Shown here piece by piece: positions 9,301-15,529 of a DNA stretch of 64,000 nt. The stretch is from NCBI GenBank assembly GCA_903919125.1, contig CAIXGS010000038.1, positions 54,315 to 118,314 of the forward strand, given 5' to 3'. The notes beneath the pieces were generated by a model that was given only the letters and a program-made list of their open reading frames with translations, searched no databases and was not told where the DNA came from. This DNA is from an uncultured Spartobacteria bacterium (GTDB lineage: Bacteria; Verrucomicrobiota; Verrucomicrobiia; Chthoniobacterales; Chthoniobacteraceae). Within the stretch, counting starts at the first letter, position 1, and each line of letters starts with the position of its first letter. Position numbers and translations under genes: made by a program.

Positions 9301-10354
9301 CGCGCCGAACCGACACCGCATGGTCGAAAGGCACCGAGCCCGCTTCCGGCACCTTCGACGCCACGAGCACTAGTTTCGATGTAGTCCAACGTGACTCGAT
9401 TTTCTGCCGCGCGGAGTCGAGAGCTGATTGTCGCTGTTTCCTCTCGGCTTCCACTTGAGCTGCTTTTGCCTCCCACTGCTTCGATTGCGCATCGGGCACC
9501 GCTGTTGGCTGAACGCTGAGTCCAGCCCAGAGTGCGGCCAGATAAGTCGCGTTGAGTTTCTCCTCTGCAGCGACTTCTTTGATGGCTGCAGGACCGCCGC
9601 GAGTGAGCCGGTCGCGATGTTTCAGCGTGGCCGCGAGATGCGCAGCGAGCGGCGGCCTTCCCCAGTTGTCCGCATAGAGCGAGTGAAAACTGCGCAGAGC
9701 CTTCTCCGCCTCCGCCGTCCAGTCAGGACGGTCCGCAGAGGTCGAAAAACGGAAGCCCGTGGGCAGCAGCACCGCCCGCGCCGCGACATACCGCGCGGCC
9801 TGATGATAGCGCTCGACCAGCCCGGGCGTCATCGGCATTGCCTCCCCGACATTGGCAAAGCCCTCGCCGCCCACACTATCGGGCGCAAACTCACCAGCCC
9901 GCGTCGGCTGCATGTCCACGCTAGTGAGATCACGCACCGCATGATCATACTCCGCATTGGTCAGCCGGCGCAGCGTCACTGGCCCAGGATCGCCCGCATG
10001 CGCCGCTGCCGCCTCATCCACCGCTGCTCCGATCCAGCCCAACAACTGATCTCGCTCGGCCAAGCTTGGCTGCGCAGCCTTCTTCGGCGGCATGTCGCCC
10101 TCGTTCAACCTCTCGGCAATGTCCTCCAGCACCTTCGGCTGCGCGAGCAGCGCCTCAGCAGTGACAAGACTCGTGAGATCGAGATCATTGTCCTTGGGCT
10201 CCTTGCCGTGGCATTTCCCGCAGGTCTTCACCATCAACGGATGAATCCGCTCCGCATACGCCTTCGCCCGGTCAGCCGCACCGTCGGCAGCGGCAGCCGT
10301 TAGCGCGAGACACAAGACTGAAGCGGGGATGAGGAATCGGATCAGCGGACTCAT
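5810..10354 (-). CDS. DUF1587/1592/1588/1585 cytochrome-type protein with run-on C terminus
   Basis: A 1514-codon frame. A signal peptide (residues 1-23) is followed by a c-type heme motif CGKCH (about 45-49), the DUF1587 region (LTNAEYDHAVRDL), a long central part of unassigned fold, then DUF1595, DUF1592 (FLLWDSIPDDEL), DUF1588 with a second heme-like motif CAACH near residue 1180, and DUF1585. Family sequence ends near residue 1300 (SDPFRCIRP). After that the frame passes through a heptanucleotide repeat array (6380-6435) and continues about 190 codons over the DUF1552 gene in a different frame, without homology. I infer that the original stop was lost by a repeat-length change. It is probably a periplasmic electron-transfer protein paired with DUF1552. 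It starts 39 bases after gntR. Confidence 0.85.
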   Translation of the reverse strand: MSPLIRFLIPASVLCLALTAAAADGAADRAKAYAERIHPLMVKTCGKCHGKEPKDNDLDLTSLVTAEALLAQPKVLEDIAERLNEGDMPPKKAAQPSLAERDQLLGWIGAAVDEAAAAHAGDPGPVTLRRLTNAEYDHAVRDLTSVDMQPTRAGEFAPDSVGGEGFANVGEAMPMTPGLVERYHQAARYVAARAVLLPTGFRFSTSADRPDWTAEAEKALRSFHSLYADNWGRPPLAAHLAATLKHRDRLTRGGPAAIKEVAAEEKLNATYLAALWAGLSVQPTAVPDAQSKQWEAKAAQVEAERKQRQSALDSARQKIESRWTTSKLVLVASKVPEAGSVPFDHAVSVRRGELLLLTVLPNESYGADSTLIEWTIRETTGDQRTWSISDVIPDLLKGNPRPDKHGASWSFLETTFAPVFLTESRDSNAGRTEVKSWSLGSEPSIFVNTAADPLQVWTKLPARSVFVHPGPKRPVTVAWTSPIDADVVVSGRVADAHPSGSDGVSFELSHLAAPELGQALAVVGERPAILPSEGLPEDMLGWVREKWRTATTDPAPILAAITAMQDKLFASRYLKYKHSVLAVGNGFPAWEDMMRVVATERVQSAAREPIFRLVARQVARAVPGTFVVWDKLRLDGGDAPALVLAEHAELRSAIEAASGLRFGQHPKGHPVPPTALVTEAGSEVRIDLKKLPEPLMKLLALPRLLYADVSLDAGSPETATVQALLLAEPDFRDAKDPQKLNPQRTNPTSFRSGDPLVVDEPELRVAQIVHPRVAAERARPAAEFRALFPSSVLFEPIIPRDAQGSLFMFHREDEPLRRLMLNDAGRAELERLWSELHFLREDAHAHALMYAELLKFYANPNGAPRMDFFFNPVIGERVKREQAALLAQQVAAEPKHLDALLAFAARAWRRPLSDDERETLLADYRSDRAEGIKHDPALRAALARVLSSPWFLYRVEQPAAGPRWQPVSGDELATRLSFLLWDSIPDDELRAVAPRLHEPTVLEAQVRRMIKDRRTRGMAEEFGARWLGVRDFVANHGRSLKDFPEFTPAVRDALAEEPVRFVEDLLINDRAVSDVIAIDAVIVNDVLAKHYGIPGVTGPEWRRVEKVAAYGRGGLLGLGAVLAKQSAAARTSPIKRGAWLARVLGDRLPKPPPNVPPLPDAVPAGLSVREITELHRKDANCAACHVRIDPYGMTLEQFDAIGRLRPASTMKPGESRATLGDGTDVNDFAGLRNYVAGPRREDLLHTLARKLTGYALSRAVLPSDRALVDEVTKTMIAGGHWSDALLVIIRSDPFRCIRPAASKPLSQEQGTKNKEPVTSNQEPVTTHEHPTQQLAHQPPPCASRNRSDTRLAFARLHETGPGCRRERRKSAADAYAGHLHRHGVPLEALVGQGRRCGDGTRPLPEAAGVLEGAHGLPARSVERAGEQRDHPLHADGQHAQRRDHGEERGPHGRQLRPGDGAADRRPHPAAFSGARLRGGGARPSGRSSAALRLAHFLEFARVAHLDRNAARARL
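6380..6435. repeat. Heptanucleotide tandem array inside the DUF1592 3' end
   Basis: Eight consecutive 7-base units: GGTTACT, GGTTCTT, GGTTACT, GGTTACT, GGTTCCT, TGTTCTT, GGTTCCT, TGTTCTT. On the minus strand they read AACCAGT, AACCAAG and variants, matching arrays at 24728 and 34391. Because seven is not a multiple of three, each unit gained or lost shifts the reading frame between the DUF1592 and DUF1552 genes. It lies a few bases before the DUF1552 start codon. Confidence 0.9.
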
Positions 10355-10393
10355 GATTGGAGCGGTGAGTGGAAGCTCGTGAGGCCCACAAAA

Positions 10394-11053
10394 TCATTTT
10401 TTCTCAGGCAGCACCGGCAGCCATTCACGCCAGCTCAGGATGTGTTGGCCCATGAGGCGCTCACACTCGGTGGGTGACTTGGTTTTAAATGCCTCCACGA
10501 CACCTTGGTGACTGCTCACGGTTTCTGCACGCGTGCCGCGCGTCTGGAGTTGCTTCGAGCGATGCAGCCTCCCCAGCCAAAGCTCCAACTCACTGCTTAG
10601 CGAATGCCAGAGTTTGAGCAGTCTCGCATTCCCCGATGCCTCCAGAATGATCTCGTGGAAATCCAGATCCAATTGCGTGACTTGAAGCAACGTGGTGGCC
10701 TTGCTGGTAGACTTGATGTTTTTTTCCAGACGCGAGCAGTCTTCGCGCAAAACTGGTGCAGCCAATCGCGCCGCCACGGGTTCCAGTGCGAGTCGAAGCA
10801 CATACAGCTCTTCAAAATCATGCGGTGTCAGATCTTTGACATAGGCCCGCCCCGTGTCACTGAACTCCACCAACCCCTCGCGCTCAAGAGTGAACAAAGC
10901 CTCCCGCACTGGCACGCGGCTGACACCCATCTCCCGCGCCACAGCAGACTCTGCCAGCAACACTCCCGGCTCAAAGTCTCCGTCAATAATGCGACTCCGA
11001 AGAAGAGCAGCAGTGTGATCCGAGCGTGGTATGGAAGATGACGATTGTTTCAT
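10394..11053 (-). CDS. GntR family (FadR/FCD type) transcriptional regulator
   Basis: A 219-residue regulator with an N-terminal winged helix-turn-helix (about 15-75; LAESAVAREMGVSRVPVREAL is the recognition region) and a helical FCD ligand-binding domain (about 85-210; the ELYVLRLALEPVAARLAAP start is typical, as is DLDFHEIILEASGN). FCD regulators usually respond to organic acids such as glucuronate, galactonate, lactate or malate. It is the first gene of the minus-strand operon and is preceded at once by two GGTATAC palindromes, so autoregulation and control of the sugar-acid operon is likely. The effector is probably an intermediate of the pathway, but this is inference. Confidence 0.92.
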   Translation of the reverse strand: MKQSSSSIPRSDHTAALLRSRIIDGDFEPGVLLAESAVAREMGVSRVPVREALFTLEREGLVEFSDTGRAYVKDLTPHDFEELYVLRLALEPVAARLAAPVLREDCSRLEKNIKSTSKATTLLQVTQLDLDFHEIILEASGNARLLKLWHSLSSELELWLGRLHRSKQLQTRGTRAETVSSHQGVVEAFKTKSPTECERLMGQHILSWREWLPVLPEKK

Positions 11054-11065
11054 ACGGTATACCGT
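11054..11065. promoter_or_regulatory. GntR operator, proximal palindrome
   Basis: ACGGTATACCGT is a perfect 12-base palindrome touching the gntR start codon. Its GGTATACC core is of the type bound by FCD-class GntR dimers. A second copy lies 25 bases away centre to centre, between two and two and a half helical turns. Binding here would block translation start or the promoter of the operon; this is inferred. Confidence 0.75.
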
Positions 11066-11078
11066 TACACTTCACGAA

Positions 11079-11090
11079 ACGGTATACTGT
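11079..11090. promoter_or_regulatory. GntR operator, distal palindrome
   Basis: ACGGTATACTGT differs from the proximal site by one base and is therefore an imperfect palindrome. The flanks also agree (an A or T before and TT after). Two sites in tandem suggest cooperative binding of the adjacent GntR regulator. Confidence 0.7.
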
Positions 11091-11228
11091 TGCAAATTCT
11101 TTCTCACAAAATAAATCCCATATTGGCATTATTTGTAAGAAATTGCTTTTCGCCCCATTCCGAAGCCCGCGCGCAGTATCGTCGCGGGGCGTGCTTAAAC
11201 GCGATGGCCGAACTCCGCAGCGCGGGGC

Positions 11229-11870
11229 GTGCTCAAGACCGCGGATTTCGGCTACGACGGCAAAGGCCAGCTCAAGATCACCGGCGGCGAAAACCCGATG
11301 GAGGTCTGGGCAAAGTTCGGCAAACAGCGCGCTTTGCTGGAGGCGTGGGTGCCTTTCGAAAAGGAAATCTCCGTGATGGTGGTGCGCGGCAAGCACGGCG
11401 AGTCCGCGTCCTATGATTCCGCCGAGAACCGCTACCGATCCCACAGCATCGAGGTCTCGATCGTCCCGGCGAGGATCGCAGAAAGCGTCGCCGAGGGAGC
11501 CCGCCGCATCGCGGAAAAAGTCGCCGTTGCGCTCGGATATCGCGGCATCATGGGGCTCGAGTTTTTCGTAAAAATCGATGGCCCCCTGCTCGTCAACGAG
11601 ATGGCACCGCGCCCGCACAACTCCGGCCACCACGCGCTCGACGCCTGCGCCACCTCGCAATTCGAGCAGCAACTCCGCGCCGTCCTTGGCCTGCCGCTCG
11701 GCTCCACCCGCCTCGAAACTCCCGACGCCGTGCCGCTCCTCTACGGCAAACGCCGCGCCATCGGGATGCGGAAAATGGGCCACGCGACCTTGCTGGCAGC
11801 CGACGCGTTGGGGATTTACCTCGGGGCGATTCACTCTTGCTTCTCTTTTTCCAAATCTTCAAAATCCTCT
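11229..11870 (+). pseudogene. purK: purK remnant (N5-carboxyaminoimidazole ribonucleotide synthase), truncated at both ends
   Basis: The frame from 11229 carries the ATP-grasp part of PurK: LKTADFGYDGKGQ at the start, VPFEKEISVMVVRG, GLEFFVK, VNEMAPRPHNSGHHALDAC and RKMGHATLL. About 145 N-terminal residues (the start of the N domain) are absent, and the C-terminal 20-30 residues after RKMGHATLLAADA do not match. The frame formally runs to 11906 but is non-homologous after about 11820. A 12-base direct repeat (gcggggcgtgct) at about 11184 and 11221 flanks the broken 5' end. PurK makes N5-CAIR from AIR, ATP and bicarbonate in purine synthesis; this copy should be inactive. The higher GC and different codon use suggest an old insertion or rearrangement scar. 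Confidence 0.8.
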
Positions 11871-11874
11871 CCCC

Positions 11875-13194
11875 ATGGACGCTTCGAACTCAATTCTTCC
11901 GGATAAACTGCACGAATACCCCCAACTGGATGTGATCGATGGGGGATCGGATTCGATACTCGATGGCTGCCTCAATCAGAACGACGGGGTGCTCCAGCTT
12001 TTGCACCGCTATGCTGGACGGACATTCTGCACACCAGGAAAGCGCCTTCGGCTGGATGCGAAATCGTACTACCCAGACTACATGAATGGGACTGGTCTTG
12101 ATGAGGTTTGGATGTGCTGCACCGTGCCGATTGTAACAGGCGTCATCGACACCCGGACTGGAAAGGCCCCGTTTCGTGAAGGGGAAGCACACGTCCTCAC
12201 GCCCAGCGGGCAAGTGATCTCACTTCAGGATTTGATTGAGGCTAATCCGGAAGCGATCATGGGAGAGAAAGTCACGGCATTCTCGAAAGCCTTGTTCGGC
12301 AAAGCCACCTGGCCGATCGTGTCCAAGAAGTTCGACAACCTGAACCCCATTCCCCACCATCTTCACTGGTCGAAGTGGGAAGTTTACGACATCAATTCCT
12401 TCGATAATCCCGGTGTCAGTCCTTCGCATTATCACACCACGGCCATGGGCCTCTATCCGTTCGTGACGAAGGACGAGTTCCTCGCCTGCATGAAGCGCTG
12501 GGGACAGGGCGATTATAACGGAGTCCGGCACTTATCGCCGCACACGATGATGCACATCGACAACGGCTTTGTGATGCCGAATGGCGTGCTGCACTCACCG
12601 ACAAACCTTTGCACGCACGAGTTGCACGTGACGATGGATGAGCATTTCCTTGCCGAAGATCTGACTCTGGATGGACGGATCGGGGCAGCCGATGCCTTTT
12701 ATGCCTGCCGGGAAGAGGACTATCCGAAGGACAAGCACGAAGACTGGGAATATCTGGTTGAGAAGTTCGACTTCAAGGCGAACCAGGATCCGGACTTCGT
12801 GAAGAAGAATTCGCGCCCCGCCATCACCGCCGACGAATTCACCGGCAACGGAGTGGACGCACGGTGGGTGGTTTACGGTGATTTCCTTGGCGACCAGAAG
12901 TGCTCCATTCTCCGCCTCATCGTGGCGCCCGGCGCCAAGACCAATTTCCGCCCGGAGAGCCCCGCGCTGTTCCACACGAATGGCGGCCGCGGGCGGGTTG
13001 GGAAGCTCGAAGTGAAATATCATCAGGACATGAAGCTTGGCGAAATCTATCCCGAGATCGGATTCATCACCCAGGCAGCGCTTTCCAGAGGCGGTGTCGA
13101 AATCGAAAACACGGGAACTGAACCGCTCGTGTTGACCTTCGACTTCCCGCAACACGCGCATTCCCAAACTCCCGGTGTTACCGTTGCGAGCTAA
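11875..13194 (+). CDS. Cupin-fold protein, putative phosphomannose-isomerase-like enzyme
   Basis: A 439-residue protein starting at the ATG at 11875 (MDASNSILP); a longer reading overlaps purK and has no support. Histidine-rich segments recall a metal-binding double cupin: HHLHWSKWEVYDI (about 158-170), SPSHYHTTAMGLYPF (about 181-195), HTMMHIDNGFVMPNGVLHSP (about 222-241) and THELHVTMDEHF. A spacing of His and Glu in the PNGVLHSPTN region resembles type I mannose-6-phosphate isomerases. No signal peptide is visible, so it is probably cytoplasmic. The exact reaction is unknown. It stands alone on the plus strand between the purK scar and a toxin-antitoxin pair. Confidence 0.6.
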   Translation: MDASNSILPDKLHEYPQLDVIDGGSDSILDGCLNQNDGVLQLLHRYAGRTFCTPGKRLRLDAKSYYPDYMNGTGLDEVWMCCTVPIVTGVIDTRTGKAPFREGEAHVLTPSGQVISLQDLIEANPEAIMGEKVTAFSKALFGKATWPIVSKKFDNLNPIPHHLHWSKWEVYDINSFDNPGVSPSHYHTTAMGLYPFVTKDEFLACMKRWGQGDYNGVRHLSPHTMMHIDNGFVMPNGVLHSPTNLCTHELHVTMDEHFLAEDLTLDGRIGAADAFYACREEDYPKDKHEDWEYLVEKFDFKANQDPDFVKKNSRPAITADEFTGNGVDARWVVYGDFLGDQKCSILRLIVAPGAKTNFRPESPALFHTNGGRGRVGKLEVKYHQDMKLGEIYPEIGFITQAALSRGGVEIENTGTEPLVLTFDFPQHAHSQTPGVTVAS

Positions 13195-13223
13195 CTGCTC
13201 GATTACGGTCAACTATCGCCCTT

Positions 13224-13241
13224 AAAAAGCTCGGCTTTTTT
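13224..13241 (+). terminator. Short intrinsic terminator after the cupin gene
   Basis: AAAAAGC, a three-base loop TCG, GCTTTTT and one more T form a 7-bp hairpin merging into a T tract, 30 bases after the cupin stop codon. The stem is short and AT-rich, so strength is uncertain. Confidence 0.45.
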
Positions 13242-13453
13242 ACACGAGCTTGCGCGAGTTCGCGGGCGAGCGCTTTGAATCCGGCGTTGCTCATCTCGTC
13301 CCCATCTGTGGCATTAAGTCGCATGTCTCTTCATTGTTGAATGCTTAAGCGGCGATTCTGGAGGCGGGGCGACTGTACACCGGTGAGGGTGAACGTACGA
13401 ATTTTACGAATTGAGCGAGAGCCGGAGAGACTGGTTCGTTGATCGCCCCTAAA

Positions 13454-13488
13454 ACGTTTTGACGTTTTGACGTTTTGACGTTTTGACG
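13454..13488. repeat. ACGTTTTG octanucleotide tandem repeat before the toxin-antitoxin genes
   Basis: Four perfect copies of ACGTTTTG plus ACG end 14 bases before the antitoxin start codon. The rest of the 13242-13453 gap shows nothing clear. The array occupies the promoter or leader position of the operon, so copy number could alter promoter spacing, or the units could be repeated binding sites for the ribbon-helix-helix antitoxin. Neither can be shown from sequence alone. Confidence 0.9.
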
Positions 13489-13502
13489 CTAGCGTTCGAC
13501 CT

Positions 13503-13724
13503 ATGAAAAGGGTAACCATCTATCTTGAAGAGGATCTTCACCATGCTCTCAAACTGAAGTCGGTTGAAGCGGCCCAATCCATTTCTCATTTGGTAAACGA
13601 CGCCATCAGAATCACTCTTTCGGAGGACTTGTCTGATTTGTCAGACGTGGCACAGCGGCAGCAGGAGAAGACTGTGTCTTACGAGAACTTTCTACAGGAA
13701 TTGAAAAGCCGTGGCCAAATTTAA
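13503..13724 (+). CDS. RHH/CopG-type antitoxin
   Basis: A 73-residue protein. MKRVTIYLEEDLHHALKLK (1-19) is the ribbon-helix-helix start seen in CopG/RelB-like antitoxins, with an alternating strand VTIYL and the helix carrying LKLKSVEAAQSISHLVNDAI. The C-terminal half (QRQQEKTVSYENFLQELKSRGQI) is the usual toxin-neutralising tail. It overlaps the toxin start by 14 bases, as expected for a translationally coupled toxin-antitoxin pair, and would repress its own promoter by binding DNA. Confidence 0.85.
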   Translation: MKRVTIYLEEDLHHALKLKSVEAAQSISHLVNDAIRITLSEDLSDLSDVAQRQQEKTVSYENFLQELKSRGQI

Positions 13725-13968
13725 TTTGGTCTTTAAGGAATCTGTTTCCAAGGACTTAAAGGACGTCCCCAAGCAAGATGTTCAGCGTATCCTAGAGAGG
13801 ATCGACGCGCTCAGGGACGATCCTCACCCTTTCGGGAGTGTAAAACTCTCGGGCAAGGAATACTACAGGGTGCGGCAAGGAAACTACCGGATCATCTACG
13901 AGGTTCAGGACACACAGCTTGTCATTATGGTGATCAAGGTGGGACACAGGCGTGATATTTACAGGTGA
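13711..13968 (+). CDS. RelE/ParE-superfamily toxin
   Basis: An 85-residue protein starting with GTG at 13711. The pattern F-x-x-S-V-S-K-D-L-K near residue 8, RILERIDALRDDPHPFGSVKLSG and the closing YRVRQGNYRIIYEV...VGHRRDIYR are signatures of RelE-type toxins (mRNA interferases), although ParE-like gyrase toxins share the fold. Arg residues in YRVRQGNYR and HRRDIYR are candidates for RNA contact. It is paired with the overlapping RHH antitoxin. Its place in the accessory left part of the window fits a mobile stabilisation module. Confidence 0.88.
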   Translation: MAKFNLVFKESVSKDLKDVPKQDVQRILERIDALRDDPHPFGSVKLSGKEYYRVRQGNYRIIYEVQDTQLVIMVIKVGHRRDIYR

Positions 13969-14055
13969 AAACGTGCCCCGAGATCTGACCGAAGATGTTT
14001 TGTAGCTCGGCGGTGACCGAGTTTAAGGGTCCGATCTGGCTACGAGTCCGAGGTG

Positions 14056-15498
14056 TCATGCGAACAACTCTTTTACACAGACGCCCTTGGCGTCGTTTGT
14101 GGCGAAGAAAGGACGATTTTCTATTTCAAACATCGTTTTCGGACTGATTCCCATCGCAGTGAAGATCGTCGCGTGGAGATCACTCACAGACACCGGATTT
14201 TCAACGGCTAAACACGGGCGTTCCGGGGCCGTTGCCCCGTAAAGGAACCCTTTTTTGATGCCTCCTCCGAACATCAGCACCGAACTGCCTCCCGTGAAAT
14301 GCCGGTGTAATCCGTAATGTTTAGGGTCCTCCATCGTGTCTCCCTTGTGGGCGGCCTGGTCGCCGGCTGTAGAACCGACGGTTCCCTCGACCATCGCATC
14401 CCGACTGAATTCGCTGGCGACAATTACCAGTGTCCGATCGAGTAATCCTCGCGCTTCCAAATCGCGAATGAGCGTAGCAACGGGCAGGTCGATTTCTTTG
14501 TGCATCCTCACCATCGTTTCGTGTCCGTTTCCATGCGTGTCCCAGTGAAGGAAAGGAACGTACTCGGTGGTCACCTCGACAAACCGTGCGCCGCTTTCAA
14601 CCAAGCGCCGCGCCAGAAGACATCCCCGGCCAAAACGACCCGTGTCGTACTTTGCGAAACTCTCTTTGGGTTCAAGAGAAAGATCGAATGCCTCCCGTTC
14701 TTTAGCCCCCAAGAGCCGGTATGCGTTTTCGTAGGAACGCAACATAGACTCACGCTGGTAGTCGCTCAGGAAGTCTCGGTTTGGACTTTGGTCCACCAGT
14801 TTGCGGTAGAGTTTGTACCGGTTTCCGAACCGACTGGTATCCATTCCGGCGGGCGGACGCACCGAGGCGGCGGCTTCCTCCGGATAAGGCAGGTTCATCG
14901 GGCCATATTCCGTTCCAAAGAAACCAGCCGTCGTAAACGCCTTAATCTCCTCAGATTCCCCTATGCCTTCGATGCGTTGTCCGACATTGATAAATGCAGG
15001 CATCACTGGGTTTCGCGGCCCAAGCACTCGGGACATCCACGCGCCTAGGTGCGGACATGCCACCGTTTGCGGGGGCACATAACCGGTGTGCCAGTGGTAT
15101 TGATGCCGAGAATGTAGGATGCTCCCCAAGTCGGGCTGAATATGCGAACGAATCAGCGTTCCTCGATCCATGACTTGCCCGATATTTTCCAGCCCTTCAC
15201 AAATCTTGATCTGGTCTACCGCCGTATCGATGGCGGGGAACGTGGATAAAATATCCTTCATCGGGCGGCCCTTTTCGTAAGACAAATACCGTTTGGGGTC
15301 GAAGTTATCTGGGGCGGCCATTCCTCCCGCCATCCAGATTAGAATGCAGGAGTCGGCCGTCGGACGCGGATGAGTCACCGGATCTGAGGATCCAAAAAGC
15401 CGGGGCTCGGAGGCTCCCATGGCAGCGAGCGCGGAGAGAGAAAGCTTCTGGAGAAAATCGCGACGCGTGTCGGACGGATCGAGAGAGAGCGGGTTCAT
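14056..15498 (-). CDS. DUF1501 family exported protein
   Basis: A 480-residue sulfatase-like (alkaline phosphatase fold) DUF1501 protein. The start is set at the ATG at 15498 (MNPLSLDPSDTRRDFLQK), since TRRDFLQKLSLSALAAMG is a twin-arginine signal expected at the N terminus; the longer reading overlaps the upstream gene. Family segments include ILIWMAGGM near residue 70 and FVEVTTEYVPFLHWDTHGNGH in the second half, and ASEFSRDAMVEG. DUF1501 proteins in this phylum are almost always paired with a DUF1549/DUF1553 cytochrome, as here with 31 bases between them. The substrate is unknown; polysaccharide processing at the cell surface is the usual guess. Confidence 0.9.
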   Translation of the reverse strand: MNPLSLDPSDTRRDFLQKLSLSALAAMGASEPRLFGSSDPVTHPRPTADSCILIWMAGGMAAPDNFDPKRYLSYEKGRPMKDILSTFPAIDTAVDQIKICEGLENIGQVMDRGTLIRSHIQPDLGSILHSRHQYHWHTGYVPPQTVACPHLGAWMSRVLGPRNPVMPAFINVGQRIEGIGESEEIKAFTTAGFFGTEYGPMNLPYPEEAAASVRPPAGMDTSRFGNRYKLYRKLVDQSPNRDFLSDYQRESMLRSYENAYRLLGAKEREAFDLSLEPKESFAKYDTGRFGRGCLLARRLVESGARFVEVTTEYVPFLHWDTHGNGHETMVRMHKEIDLPVATLIRDLEARGLLDRTLVIVASEFSRDAMVEGTVGSTAGDQAAHKGDTMEDPKHYGLHRHFTGGSSVLMFGGGIKKGFLYGATAPERPCLAVENPVSVSDLHATIFTAMGISPKTMFEIENRPFFATNDAKGVCVKELFA

Positions 15499-15529
15499 AT
15501 GGAGAGTAAGGAATGCGGTGACGGTTGGC

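Noticed and set aside
9428..10303. Plus-strand frame of 291 codons
   Set aside because: Antisense to the start of the DUF1592 gene; arginine-rich and without domain features.
13454..13488. Octamer array considered as a CRISPR
   Set aside because: The units are contiguous without spacers, so it is a plain tandem repeat.
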